The notes: generated from the sequence alone by a model not told the origin. Numbered from the stretch's first letter, positions 48,864-62,346 are shown. The stretch is DNA of 64,000 bases from Tetracentron sinense (GCA_015143295.1 CM026562.1:7592041-7656040); one strand, 5' to 3'. Translations and numbers: made by a program.

Positions 48864-50187
48864 CCATTCATGCAATGAATGGAGTAAGGCCCGACCTTTC
48901 CTTCCAGAGCTTGAGCTAGAGCTAGAGCTGGAGCTCTAGGCCGCCATTCCTGCAAGGAATGGAGTAAGGCCTTCCAAAAAAAATGAAAAAACCTGCCCTT
49001 GCTCACTCATAAGAGCTGGTGAAGCTGAGGGCCGCCATTCCTGCAAGGAATGGAGTAAGGGCCTCCCCAAAAGATAAAGGCCCTTCCTCCCCCCTGTTTG
49101 GAAGGACGGAATGGAGCTTCTTTTGAGAGTGAAATACAGAGGTTCCAGCTTTGGAGCGAGGGAGCGGAGCTTGTTTCTTGCTCGGGTTTGGAGAGCTAAG
49201 CGAGAGGGGGGGTTTCGAGGGGTCCTCCCCCTGAAGCTCCGATAAATAAATATCTCCTCCCCCTCTCCCAGCTGGAGCTCAACTCTAAAAAGAAGGTGCG
49301 AAGCCGAGGGCCGCCATTCATGCAATGAATGGAGTAAGGCCTGACCTTTCCTTGAAGAGCTAAACCAGGCCGCCATTCCTGCAAGGAATGGAGTGAGGCC
49401 TTTCAAAAAAAAAAGAAAAAACAACCCTTGCTTTTAGCAACGCTCTTTTCTATGTTACCACTCTAAAAGAAGAGCTACAAACCGAACTTTTGGACAATAT
49501 TAGGGGTATGGAGCCAACGTCGCAGTTTAGGTATAGCTTGCCGAGTATAACTTTGTCCACACCGTTTCCGCAGTGGTTGTCTTTACTCAGCTGTCACAGC
49601 AGTTTCGGAATCCACACCCCCGACGCCATCTGACTTACCGCAACAGATGATAGCCTTCTTGTACCGATGGCATCGTCCCTCACCTTATCTTAGTGCTTTC
49701 TCCCCTCAAAATGGATACTATACAAGAGTTGGCTGGCTTCCACAAAACATGGCAGCAATGCTCCAGAGGTTTTGAGCACTTAAGAAAGAATGAGGAACCA
49801 TATCGGCTTTCTGTCATCACCTACGGAAATATGAAAACTAGAAAACAACCTGAGGAACTTTAAGAAAGCTGTTTAACAGCTCTTTTAAAGGCCTTTCAGG
49901 CCTGTTTCTGAGTCTTGAGCTAAAAAGAAACAACTGTAACCAAAAAGGAGAATCTTCCTTTAGTTTTAGGGCCGCCATTCCTGAAAGGAATGGAGTAAGG
50001 ACCGTATCTTTACATCCAACTGAGCTATGAGCTATCAGAAAGGAGAAAACAGACAAGTAACTATGAGGGAGAATCCCCTTCTAGTTTATGAGCTATGAGC
50101 TCGAGTAGAAAGAGGAGATAAAAGAGATATAACAATGAAGGAGAATCTTTATCTTGTTATCTACCCGCTATTCCTGTCAAGGAATAG
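48864..50187. repeat. Seven copies of a small hairpin repeat
   Basis: Stem-loops lie at 48864-48882, 48944-48962, 49035-49053, 49314-49332, 49373-49391, 49975-49993 and 50168-50187. The common form is GCCGCCATTCCTGCAAGGAA followed by TGGAGTAAGG; the stem is CCATTCC/GGAATGG with a TGCAA loop. Two copies have CCATTCA/TGAATGG and the last has CTATTCC/GGAATAG, each change paired on the other arm. Several copies follow AGCTGAGGG or AGGCC. Confidence 0.9.
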
Positions 50188-52670
50188 AGTAAGGGCAGCC
50201 GCTTCCTATAGTAGAGTAGCTCTTCCTTCACAGAGGAGTATATTGTGGAATCTGAAGATGATTACCAGGAGGAGGAGAATCATTTGAATCGATATTCATA
50301 CTTCTGAGTTTTGGTTCATTAGACTTTTAAATTGATGGGTTGTAATAAGATATTTTGATTGAATGTTTAGGTTCAATTTATTGATTTGGCCATGATGGAT
50401 GATTCAAATTTTCAAGGTTCAATTTTTTATTAATTTTGAGATTGATGTTTAGTTAAAAACAAATTTACATTCATGTTTTAATATGCCTTATATGCTTGTT
50501 AAGATAAAATATCTAAGATGAGATGTCAGACCAATATAGTATTTTGAGTCAAAGTTCCACTAAGGATCTTGGTGGGATTTTAGGTCGTGACAATATTCTT
50601 CTCAATCTAATGGAATAATTGAAAGAAAAAAATAGGATTAAAAAAAAATGACGAATGCTATGAGTTTGCCATATAATTTGTGGCCTTGTGGGGGAAGCAA
50701 TTCTTTCTACATGTTATATCTTGAAAATGTTTGGAGAATACTCCCTATAAATTATGGCATAATAGGTGTCCATCTTTTCAATATCTTAAAGTGTGAGAGT
50801 GTTTAGCAAATATGGCTTTACCTACCCTAAAGAGAACAAGAATAAGGTCAAAGACTGTTGGTTGTGTTTTTATAGGCTTATCACAAAATAGTACTGTCTA
50901 CAGATTTCTAGTAATTAAATCAGAAAATACTAGAATAGATTCGAACACAATAAATGAATCTAGAGATGCAAAGTTCTTTGAGAACTATTTTTCTTTAAAT
51001 GACATCTCTATAAGTAGAGATCATGTTTTATTACTTGAATCATCTTCTAATAGTTAGGTTGTACATTTAGGACAAGGTGTTGAACTTTTTAGTCATTTTG
51101 TAGATGTTATAGAAGAATAAGATACTAGTAGGAGTAAAAGAGTTAGAAAGGATACTAGCATTGGACCTGATTTTGTTTCTTATTTAATAGATGATGATCC
51201 TAATTCCTTTAGAGAAGTAATGTCTTCTTCTGAAGCGCATTTTTAGAAAGAGGCCATCAATAGTGAAATTGAATCAATTCTAGCTAATAATACCTGAGAA
51301 TTAGTTGATCACTTCCTATTGAAAGTAAACAATAGAGTGTAAATGGATACTCCAAAGGAAACTAACAACTGATGCATCTACAAATAAATATAAAGCTCAA
51401 CTAGTTGCTAAGGGCTTTAAAAAAAAGATGGGTGATATATACTCATTTGTAACTAGAATTACATCAATTCGTGTGATGATGACTATAACATCTATGTTTA
51501 ATCTAGAAATTTATTAGATGGATGTAAAAACTAAATTTCTAAACGGAGAACTTGAAGAAATCTATATGGAACAACTTGAAGGATTTAAAATCCAATGGTT
51601 TGATCATAAAGTGTGCAAATTGTTAAAGTTCTTATATTGACTAAAACAAGCGCTTAAACAATGACATGAAAATTTTGTTTAAGTATTACTATCAATTTGA
51701 TTTAGAATTAATGAGGCAGATAATTGTTTATAATCTAAATTTGTTGATGAGGTGTATGTAATCATTTTCTTATATGTCGATGACATGTTAATTCTTAGAA
51801 CATGTAGAGAAATAATAATAAGTACCAATAAATTCTTACAAAAGAATTTTGGCATGGAAGACTTAGATCTTGCAGATGTTATTCTTAGAATTAAAACTTT
51901 GAGTGAGGGGATAACTCTATCTCAATCTCATTACATTGAAAAAATGCTGAGAAAATTTAAGCAATATGATTGCAAACCTATTAGAACACCATTTTATCAT
52001 AACTATAAGATAATGAAAAATTCTAGAGATGGTGTATCTCAACTAGAGTATTCTAGAGTACTAGATAGTCTAATGTATATAATGAAGTGCACTAGACCAG
52101 ATATAACATGGAAGACTCAGTAGATATAACTAGAACCTACATTGAGATGCTTTGATAAGAGTATTAAGTGATCTAAGGTATACTCTAGTCTATGGTCTTA
52201 ATTATGGCTGATATCCCATTGTATTAGAAGAATACAACGATGCAAATTGGATTTCAGATTATGATGAATCTAAGTCTACTAGTGGATATGTATTCACTCT
52301 TGGAGGAGAGGCAGTGTCTTGGAAATCTATAGTAGATCCGTTGATCAAAGGATTAGCAAGAGATCTAATTTATAGTACATCAAGAGGGATGGGACTAAAG
52401 CCTATTGATAAAAAGTCGTCTACAATGGAAACCCAACCTAAATGACTAGAGAATCAAAAAACTAGTTCAATGGGAAAATGAGTTGTTGAGTGACTTTATG
52501 AGAGCACTAATTTTGAGAAAACTCCATCCTCATCCTTATAGTGTAATGGTGCTACTTGTAACGAGCAAATGATGAGTCTTTAACTCTTGATGTCTTCTAT
52601 AATTGATTCACAGTGAAATGCACTGTTTTGAAAATCGGACCGGGCATAGAACCGTTTGGGAGACCGGTTC

Positions 52671-55198
52671 TGTAGCATCCCGGAACTTGTCATGGTAATG
52701 AATAGTGTTTTCATGGCCAAATGGCTTTCCACGTATTTGAATTTGATATTTTATGAGAAAATAGATGTTAGTGACCCATGGGCAGCATGAAAAAGGGGTT
52801 TAGTACCCTAAGGACGATGGAAATAGAGTTGGAAACACCTCAAGGGGGTCTGTAGGTGAAAATCCAGAAAAACTGGGGAGTGTGATCGATCGCAGATAAG
52901 GTGCGATTGATCGCAGTCAGGGAAAAATTGAGAAAAACATTCGGGTGTAAGTGCGATCGATCGCATACAGTGGAAACATGATAGAAAGGTTCGGGCCCAT
53001 ATGCGATAGGTCACCTCCAGGTGCGATAGATCGCATACGGGTCTGCCATTGATCGCAAATGATGTGCGATCGATCGCATGCAGGGAAAAATTTGACAAAG
53101 CTTTTGGGTTCAAGTGTGACAGATCGCCCCCAGGTGCGATCGATCGCACTGGATCCGTGATCAATCTCAGTTGGTGTGCGATCGATCGCACGTGGGTGCC
53201 GAATCTGGAATTAAGGGTTTTTAACCCTTAGCGTAAAAATAGGGGATCCATTTGGGGGTTTTGGCTTAACCTAAACCTAAGAGGGAGAGAAAGGAGAGGA
53301 GAGATTTGAGGGGAATCCAAAAAGAGGGTTGGATTGAAGATCAAGGGAGCTCAAGTTAAGGTAGATGTTCCCCGTCAAACAAGGGTTCCTCTATTTTTCA
53401 AGGTAGTGTTCTTCCTCAAGCTTGGGGATCCCAAATCAAGGATTCTCCTTCAAGTAGGAGTTGATCTTCAAGGTTAGTGCACCCTTCTAGTTACCTTAGT
53501 AATAGCCTAGGTTTCCCTTAAGAATATTGTGGATTGATCATTTATATATTCCCTCCTTTGTTGAAATGCGTTATTCTCCTTAAAATGAACAAGATAAACT
53601 AAATGTGTATGGATGTATGGGATGAATGGATGGATGGTTGAGGCGATTGGATGCCATGTAATTTGTGATGAATAGATGTGTGATGAAAAATGTGGAAGGG
53701 CAATGTACTCATAATAAACGCACCCCATGTGTTTAATAAAATGTATGGACATAAAAACTTGAATAAAATGGCTATGAAAATGTTGCACGCTAAGTATTTG
53801 ATGAAATGCATGAATGAAAAATTAAATGAATTTAATGAAGATTATGAAAGCATGATTTATGTCGTTTTTCTGAAAAATGGTCAATTTAGATCAAACACTC
53901 TATAACCTTATTTAAATTCTCACATGATGATAAGAAGAATTGAAATGCTATATGTTGTCCCTTGACTTATTCATGCCATCATGATTACCACTTTTTGTCA
54001 CACACATAAGCACACATGCATGCATTAACCGAGGTTTTCAAGAATATATATTTATGAGAAACCAACCAATGACAAGACACGTGATTCACGACACGCATGA
54101 TAAAGCCGGACATCTGGCAGATCAAGGGTAGGGCATATCCCCCGGATATGTCATACATGGCTCACAAGTAAACAAGCAATTATGATAAAGCCGGACATCG
54201 GGCCGGTCAAGGGTAGGGCATATCGTAAGATAAGTCATACCTGACTCACAAGAAAACAAAACAAGTTGATAATGCTGAACAGAGGGCAGGTCAAGGATGT
54301 TGGTGTGCCTTTTCTATTTCGCTGAAGGATACTTGCATATCCGACTCACAAGTTGCTTTCTATGTTTCACTGAAGGATACTTACGTATCCGGCTCACAAG
54401 TCGCAACAAGGGCATTAACATCTGGCTCACAAGATAAGCATGATAAGGCAAGTCAAGACAAGCATGACAAGTGATTCCAAATAATAACAAGACAAGACAT
54501 GCCTGATTCCAACAAGACAAGAACAAGTTTTAAACACGACAAGCAAATTTTGTAAAACATGAAAAGATATTTTCAAGAATGAGTATGGATTATGAATACG
54601 AGATTTATCGGAGTTTTCACATTTGTTCTATGCATGTCATGATCATAGTATTGCTTTGAATTTGATGTTATGAATTGTATTGAGTTTACTATTGTAGTTC
54701 ATCATTACTATTGTTAGCTAGTAGCTTGTACTCGCTCAGTATTCCATACTCAAGCGTACATTTCATGTCGGTAGGTTCGGTGGATACCTTCAACCCCGAG
54801 CCATGGGTTGAGAAAGAATACGTCGGGGAGGAGGCGCCTATTCCACTTCAGCTTCAGGAAGATAGAGACCTAGATAGGTGGCCCTATCTAAATTATTTGT
54901 GAATAGGGTGTTATGGAGAGAGAGAGAGAGAGAGAGAGTGACTTTGATCCTTTTTTATTTGAGGATAGGCATGTCCACCTTTACGGTTTATGTTTTGTAT
55001 ATGAACTTGGAATAGAGACCTTGTATAGAAAAAAAAAGTTGGTTTACGTTTCCGTATTAATATTAGCTTCCGTACTCTGTATCATGTCTCTATTATAGTA
55101 TGTTTTGCCTTGTTTATTACAAGATGGTTTGCTAGGTCAAGTATAGTTACACCTAAAGTATCCCTTAACTCATAGGGGATATTTTGGGGCGCGAAAAA
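52671..55198 (+). repeat. 5' LTR of the gypsy element
   Basis: Starts TGTAGCATCCCGGAACTTG and ends near GGGGCGCGAAAAAAG, just before the primer site; the terminal CA seems mutated, so the right edge is approximate. It contains a palindrome array (52880-53190), diverged repeats with ATAAAGCCGGACATC and AGGGTAGGGCATATC (54100-54300), and a (GA)n run at 54915-54939. Internal open frames are not conserved genes. Confidence 0.8.
52880..53190. repeat. Array of TGCGATCGATCGCA palindromes in the gypsy LTR
   Basis: About ten intact or degenerate copies of the 14-bp self-complementary word, spaced unevenly among AGGGAAAAATT and TTCGGG(T/C) words. Examples: GTGATCGATCGCA near 52882, GTGCGATCGATCGCA near 53065 and 53175. 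Confidence 0.9.
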
Positions 55199-55200
55199 AG

Positions 55201-55213
55201 TGGTATCAGAGCC
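55201..55213 (+). other. Primer binding site of the gypsy element
   Basis: TGGTATCAGAGCC complements the 3' end of initiator methionine tRNA and lies directly after the LTR, where minus-strand cDNA synthesis would begin. Confidence 0.85.
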
Positions 55214-57492
55214 TAGGTATTAGAGTCTCTAAGGTCACTTGGAATTGATATCATGATTGAACAAGGTTTTAGGTCAAAGAGAAGAGTCGTATTCCAAGTA
55301 TGGACTAAGAATTTAGTGTTGGACATATATGCCCTCGAAAGCCAATAAGAGACTTTTATATGTTGATTAGACAAGCATCAAATTCACACAACCAACTATA
55401 AAGGGTATTTATATTAATTACTGTCTCATATGATGAAGACATAAAGTTCCATAGGTAACATTGTAGGAAAATCATGCAAAGATTGCGAGGAGATATGATT
55501 TTTCGGTTCCTTGTAAACCTAATATTGTTCGAAGCCTCTAGAGTACTAGTTGGGCTCCGTACTTCATCATGGCTTGCACATGTGTAGTTCTATGAGATAG
55601 TGTGATGAATCTCATTCACAGAGAGTGGTGACTCTTGACTAACATGTGAGTATATGCAGCAAGTACATAATACTAAATGGGGTCACTAGTGGATACCCTA
55701 TGGAATACACTGTCAGATTGTATTAGGGTTATCCATTTGACAAATTATCCTTAGACCTGAGAGGTTAACATCTTCTCAAATATTTGTTTATATAGCTTTG
55801 ATGTGCCAATCGGTAATGTCCAATACACAGGACTAACTCCGGGTACGTTGGGTCATGTACACAATGTTTGGAGAAGTGTGTAAACACTCAATAAGGAATC
55901 TACAACTCCTTAATTGAAGATAATGATATCAAGGTGATACTTGTTGAACTGAACTGTTAAATTCAGGACTGTTGCTTTTCGGTAAAATGGTCTTTATCGA
56001 AGTTGATATTTTCAATATGGAAAAGTATATATAAATATATATATGTCAGTTCTTTTCTAATGTTTTTTCAAAAGTGTTTTGGAGGTTCAGTTCGATGAAA
56101 AAGTAATCATAAGAAAGGGTTCTATTCACAAGCTAGGGACTAGACAGTGGAATTGTTCAAATCCCGGAAGCTTACAAGTGATATCGGAATGTGGAAGGAT
56201 TTATTTGTAAATATATTGTGAGATGATACTTACAAGTAATTATCTAATTTCTGGAGATTAATCACATTGTGTTAATGGATATTAATTGTGATTGGTGGAA
56301 GTCCAGTGATATAGATAAAATTCTATAATCCTAATGAAGTGTAGGAAAGGTGTTTCCTAGTAATAATGCTTTAACCAAAAGGTTGACTACTTGGTCCCAC
56401 AACTGGAAATAGGAGATCCCTTTAGATCCCACACACAAAGACTTTCTTAAAGTATTTAATTTAATTTATAATTAAATTAATTAATTTCTCTAAGTAATCA
56501 CTAATTTAATTTATAATTAAATTAAAAAGGTGGAATCACATTAGATGTGAAAAACCAAATGGGTAGGACCCATTGGGGAATATGATAAAAGATCAATTAA
56601 AGTGACCTAATAGGGTTTGGAACCCTAGTGGCGTGTGGAGCGGGGCCCACCTAGGGTGGGACGCCCACTTCATGGAGGGAATAATAATTGTTATTATTTT
56701 AAATTAGTTTCTAATAACTAATATCCTTATTGGATAATGTTAGTTAGTTAGTTAGAGTTAGTTACTAATTAAAGATTCACTGTTGGACAAAGATTTTATT
56801 AGTTTCTTGCTAATCAAGGAATCCTAATTGCATTAGGATAAGGATATGGTTAGTTGGTTACTAATGGATAAGATTAGTTTCTATTTTGATTAATCCTAAT
56901 TAATTATGGGAAAATAAAAAAGGAAACAAATTGAGGATATCCTAATTGGATTAGGATAAGATCAAGATGCAAGATGGATCTATAAATAAGGGAGGACGTC
57001 CACCATTGTGAGTGTAATTAAAAATTCCAGAATTTTTTTTACCTCTCTCTCCTCTCCTCATAAACTCACTCCCCTCTCTCTCTCTCCCTTTCTTGGAGTG
57101 TACGGTCAGCCCCCTTCCCCCTTTATTCTTTTTCTCTTGTGTTCTAGTTTTGAATATCAAGAAGAGATCAAGAACCCATCTTGAAGAATAAAGATTGGAT
57201 CTTTTATTCAAGATTCATAGAGCTGGAAATTTGGAAGGGCCATTAGCTTACATTAGAGAAAGCTTTAAAGGAAAAAGAAGATTCGTGTGAATCAACAGGA
57301 GACTTGACACTTGTGAAGTTTTGCGAGTACTATTCTAACGTGGATTTTACCTAACAATTTCAAAGTCGCAAAGGTGAATGTTATTCCTACCTTCATTGAA
57401 TAAAATCAATTAGAATCTTAGTCAGATCTTGGGATTCGATGTATGTCCCCCAAGAACTGTGTTTCTAAAATTAAAAAGAGGCATACTTTCAG

Positions 57493-57505
57493 TGGTATCA
57501 GAGCC
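57493..57505 (+). other. Primer binding site of the nested LTR element
   Basis: TGGTATCAGAGCC, one base after the LTR end. It is identical to the site of the surrounding gypsy element, as both families use initiator tRNA-Met. Confidence 0.9.
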
Positions 57506-59082
57506 TTGGCTATGCTTCTATTTGATTTTATTGAGTTTAATCAAGATTTATATCAAGATGGCCTCCCCTATGAATTTTGGTTACCCTAATGAATCAATCT
57601 TCTAGATTCTTGATGATTAGATAATCATTGGTAGGGTTAAGGGATCCCCCTCTAGTTATTTCAAAACCTCTCTTAATTCTATGAGGGATAGGTATATAGA
57701 GTTATAAATTTGGTTAAAGTCCTTTAAGGATGTAGAGATCCTTTTTATATTAAATTAAATTGTTTAATTTATTCTTGAGAGCATAGGGCAAGTTCCCTTT
57801 GATTTAGACCACTTAGATACCCATTGAAATTTTGGCTAGCATATATTGATGGGATTTTATTTATTAAATGTTAATTAATAAATCTCATGGTGTTAGACAC
57901 CCTTGCTTAAGCGTTCTTGGAGATTAAAGCTTATTTCGATTAAAATTGATTCATGGATTTTCAGATTTGTATTTGATAAGAAAAATCGATATAGTTTCGG
58001 TATTTTGGTCATAACTTTGTAACTGCCAGTCCGATTTAGGTCCATCACTACATCGTTTCGAAGCCATCGAAAAGATCTACAACTTTTGTGAAGAAAGTTT
58101 TTCCAAAATCAATCATTTTGAGGGTCAAAACTTGAGTTGAAAATCTAAAGTGGGAATATGAGTTTTCTAAATTAATTTTTCAAGAGGCTCTCAAATTTTT
58201 CCTAAATTCCATTATATGATTTGGGAGCATGGGATGCTATTAATTCCTTTAATGGGCTATCAATTAGTTAAATAGTTTAATTATTTGATTCGAAAGCATG
58301 GGTTGAGATTTAATTAAATTGTTTAATTATCTGCTTCGAGTCCGCAGGCTATCATTTAATTAAATGTTAATTATGATATCTTTTATGGTTCCTTAAAAAT
58401 TTTATGAGAATAATACCATAATTATTGTAGTTGATTTGGATCAATTACATGTGCTCAAAATTACCGGCTACATAATATTCATAAGTTTTTATTTGATTAA
58501 TAGTTAATCGAATAATTACATAAATGTCATTGGTTGAGATAAAGGGTTTTATCTCAAGTGAATTTTAATTGATAGAGATCAATTATTTTATGGACATTTA
58601 ATACTATTGTTTAGGCTATTATTTTATTTAATTGTTAAATCAAATAATCCCTAAAGCAGTTGGCCCTTATGGAAAATTTTGAATTCACATATTATTGATT
58701 TTGAATTTATTTTTGGAATCAATATAAAGTGATATTAAAACTTAGCAATTTGCTGATTTTTATTTTAGTCTTTTAATAGTTATTAGATCAAAATAATATG
58801 GAAGTGATTAGATCCCTAGACTAGCCGAATTTAATATGGTGTTTTCTATTTGTTTATCAATTGAGGAATGTGAGGATGAATTTTAGGGTTAGATTAAATT
58901 TTAGAAAAATTGTTTTCTCTTAATGATTTCCCAACATTAAAGGAAAATTGTTTTCTTTTAATGATGGTCTAAAAACCCTAAGAATTCATTCTAGTCATGC
59001 TTGCTTTCTTTGCTCTGGGGTTTTTCTATTAAATGTTAATGGAGGCCTTAACCATATGGAAAAGAGTTTCCCTAACGTTAGC
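57506..59082. other. Non-coding interior of the nested LTR element
   Basis: AT-rich, with a broken reading near 57558 and repeated TTAATTAAA and TTAAATGTTAATTA words (57840-58700). No retroviral domain recognised. Confidence 0.6.
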
Positions 59083-59341
59083 TGATCGGTGATAAATGTT
59101 ATACATAAAAGCACCTCAAACTTAACTTGCTAATCATTTAGAGTAATTATTTATATTATTTTATTCTACTTGGTTGTTTATTCTTGTTTCAGGTTCATGC
59201 GAGGAAAAGAAGATAAAATGGAAGATTTACAAGCTTCAAAGACTCCAAAAATCTCAGAAAAGAGAAGAGTAAAAGAAAGAAGAAGAAAAGAGAGCGAAAT
59301 CGCAGAAATCTACCCTGATAGATCGATTGGCCAAAAATCGC
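59083..59341 (+). repeat. Fragment of a second LTR-like family
   Basis: TGATCGGTGATAAATGTTATACATAAAAGCACCTCAAAC, GTTTCAGGTTCATGCGAGGA and CCTGATAGATCGATTGG follow the same order as the minus strand of 38993-40184 (CACCTCAA, TTTCAGGATC, ATCGATCGTA-type palindrome). It abuts the truncated 3' LTR exactly, so the deletion may have removed the rest of this insertion too. Confidence 0.5.
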
Positions 59342-60989
59342 TATGTTAGTTCTTTTCTAATGTTTCTTCAAAAGTGTTTTGGAGGTTCAGTTCAATGAAA
59401 AAGTAATCATGAGAAAGGGTTCTATTCATAAACTAGGGACCAAACAGTGGAATTGTTCCAATCCTGGAAGCTTACAAGTGACATCAGAATGTGGAAAAAT
59501 TTATTTGTAAATATATTGTGAGATGGTACTTACAAGCAATTCTTTAATTTCTAGAGGCTAATCACATTGTGTTGATGGACATTAATTGTGATTGGTGGAA
59601 GTCCAGGGATATAGATAAAATTCTATAATCCTAATAGAGTGTAGGAAAGGTGTTTCCTATTAACAATGCTTTAACCAAAAGGTCGAGTACTTGGTCCCAC
59701 AACCGGAAATAGGAGATCCCTTTAGATCCCACACACAAGAACTTTTTTTAAAGTATTTAATTCAATTTATAATTAAATTAATTAATTTATCTAAGTAATC
59801 ACTATATGGTCTAGTGAAGCTCTAAGAAGGTGGAATCACATTAGATGTGAAAAACCAAATGGGTAGGACCCATTGGGGAATATGATAAAAGATCAATTAA
59901 AGTGACCTAATTGGGTTTGGAACCCTAGAGGCTTGTGGAGTGGGGCCCACCTAGGGTGGGACGCCCACTTCATGGAGGGAATAATAATTGTTATTATTTT
60001 TAATTAGTTTCTAATAAATGATATCCTTATTGGATAAGGTAAGTTAGTTAGTTAGAGTTAGTTACTAATTAAAGATTCCTTGTTGGACAAAGATTCTATT
60101 AGTTTCTTGCTAATCAAGGAATCCTAATTGGATTAGGATAAGGATATGGTTAGTTGGTTACTAATGGATAAGATTAGTCTCTATTTTGATTAATCCTAAT
60201 TAATTATGGAAAAATAAGAAAGGAAACAAATTGAGGATATCCTAATTGGATTAGGATAAGATCAAGATGCAAGTTGGATCTATAAATAAGGGAGGATGTC
60301 CACCATTGTGAGTGTAATTAAAAATTCCAGAATTTTTTTTACCTCTCTCTCCTCTCCTCATAAACTCACTCCCTTCTCTCTCTCCCTTTCGTGGAGTGTA
60401 CGGTCAGCCCCCTTCCCCCTTTATTCTTTTTCTCTTGTGTTCTAGTTTTGAATATCAAGAAGAGATCAAGAACCCATCTTGAAGAATAAAGATTGGATCT
60501 TTTATTCAAGATTCATAGAGCTAGAAATTTGGAAGGGCCATTAGCTTCCATTAGAGAAAGCTTTAAAGGAAAAGGAAGGTTCATGTGAATTGACAGGAGA
60601 CTTGACACTCGTGAAGTTTTGCGAGTAATATTCTAACATGGATTTTACTTAACAATTTCAAAGTTGCAAAGGTGAATGTTATTCCTATCTTCATTGAATA
60701 AAATCAATTAGAATCTTAGTCAGATCTTGGGATTCGATGTATGTCCCCCAAGAACTGTATTTCTAAAATTAAAAAGAGGCATACTTTCATTTAGTCTAAG
60801 TCAAAACCGGTTGAAACCAACCGAACCTAGTGTCCTATGCTAGAAACACAGAGTGTATGTTATGTCATTGCTATGTATACCTTGGATGTATTGTTATATG
60901 CTTAGTGAATATTAAGTAATTGTTGAAATGATTATTGAATGTATATCCAAGTTAGACTTATGTTGTACTCCCGTCCTCAGGATTTAATC

Positions 60990-62060
60990 ATGAGGCGCGG
61001 TGCTCAAGGTCGCGGATATCACACAAGGGGTAATGGAGGTGATGCTCCATCGGGTGATGAACATCCTGACTTTGCTCAAGCCTTTGCATCTATAGCCGAG
61101 ACTTTGGCTATGCTAGCAGCGAGGCAACCTGCTACACCTCCTCCAAGTGCCGCTCTTATAGCTGCTCCTCCAAATAGAGCACAAGCAAGAATAGAAGTTT
61201 TTCGGAGGATGAGGCCTCCAGTGTTTTGTGGTAGTATTGATCCTTTGGTGGCCGAAGCATGGATCCGACAACTTGAAAAGATATTCTCAGTGTTGTTATC
61301 TACTGAGGCAGAGAGGGTCACCTAGGCAGCCTTTATGCTCGAAGGTGAGGCCAACCATTGGTGGAGGTCCGTGGTTAGGACCCATGATTTGACCTGACAA
61401 GGTCAAGAGTGGACTTGGGAAGAATTTTTGGATGTGTTCTATAAGAAGTACTTCCTGGTGGGGATGAAAGAGAAGAAGGAAGTTGAATTCATTACCTTGG
61501 AGCAAGGTAACTTGTCAGTAGCCGTTTGTGAGGTAAAGTTCTCGAAGCTATCTAGATTCGCTCCACATATGATAGCTACTGAGGCTATGAAGGCCCGTAA
61601 GTTTAAAAGAGGGTTTAAGGCCTATATCAAGGACCGAGTCTCGATGTTTTGGCATGAGACATATGCTGAGGTCGTGGACAAAGCTCAGCTAGCTGAGTTT
61701 AACTCCGAAGAATTTTCAAGAGAAGAGGAATGGAGAGAGGCCAGTCTAGTGCTTCAACAGAGAAGAGAGCTAGGAATATTTCATACCAGCCTTCAGGGCC
61801 AGCACAATCACAGAGGTTGTTCTGCACCTCAAGCTCCTCGCCCTTTTGTTTCACCGACTTCATGCCTGACGACTACACAGGCTCCTTGCCCCGCATTATC
61901 TCAGGTCACGGGATATGCGCCCTCCACATTTCCTTATGAGCCCTGTACTTATTGCGGTAGGAGACATTTGGCTGGAGAGTGTAGGAAGATCTCGAGGGGA
62001 TGCTTTCATTTTGGCGACTAGGGCCACATGATCAGGGATTGTCCTCGCCATCAGATGCCA
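60990..62060 (+). pseudogene. Gypsy gag with degenerate zinc knuckle
   Basis: ATG at 60990 starts MRRGAQGRGYHTRG. The capsid part reads RMRPPVFCGSIDPLVAEAWI, LEGEANHWWRSVV, WEEFLDVFYKKYFLVGMKEK and AEFNSEEFSREEEW. Stops at 61323-61325 and about 61396. Near the end CTYCGRRHLAGEC is followed by GCFHFGD, a stop and GHMIRDC; the second Cys of that knuckle reads Phe. The gene cannot give a full-length gag. Confidence 0.85.
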
Positions 62061-62346
62061 CCTCAGTCTCAGGGGAGTATGCCCCTTGTCAAGCAGTCCT
62101 CTCAGCAGAGCGTCACCGGCGTCGAGGCTCTCACAGTCTACCCAGCCGCCTCGTCAAGAAAATCAGGGTCGAGTCTTTGCCTTGTCAGAGAGAGACACAC
62201 GTGCATCCGACGATGTCATGCAAGGTATGCTAGAATGCTAGAGCTTTTAAGTTGTGAATGCTTCCTATTATATGATATGATTGGTTATGTATACTATATT
62301 TCAATTATATATTAGGTGTATTCGTATTGAAATCTATTGACGTTAG

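Larger units (their letters stand above)
55317..60789 (+). mobile_element. LTR retrotransposon with a truncated 3' LTR, nested in the gypsy leader
   Basis: The left LTR 55317-57491 (TGTTGGACATATATGCC ... AGGCATACTTTCA) is followed after one base by TGGTATCAGAGCC (57493-57505). The right LTR survives only as 59342-60789, matching the left LTR from 56042 on. TTTAG flanks both outer ends (55312-55316, 60790-60794), so the element inserted as a unit and later lost sequence between the interior and the 3' LTR. The interior starts with a copia-like leader (MASPMNFGYPNESIF) that breaks at once. No pol. The solo LTR at 17527-19680 is the same family. Confidence 0.9.

Noticed and set aside
51377..52123. 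Functional copia reverse transcriptase
   Set aside because: The YVDDM box is present, but several stops and frameshifts lie before and after it, and the integrase is split by 4.3 kb.
52808..53231. Open frames with repeated Arg-Ser-Ile-Ala and Cys-Asp-Arg-Ser words
   Set aside because: They are translations of the TGCGATCGATCGCA palindrome array in an LTR, open on both strands.
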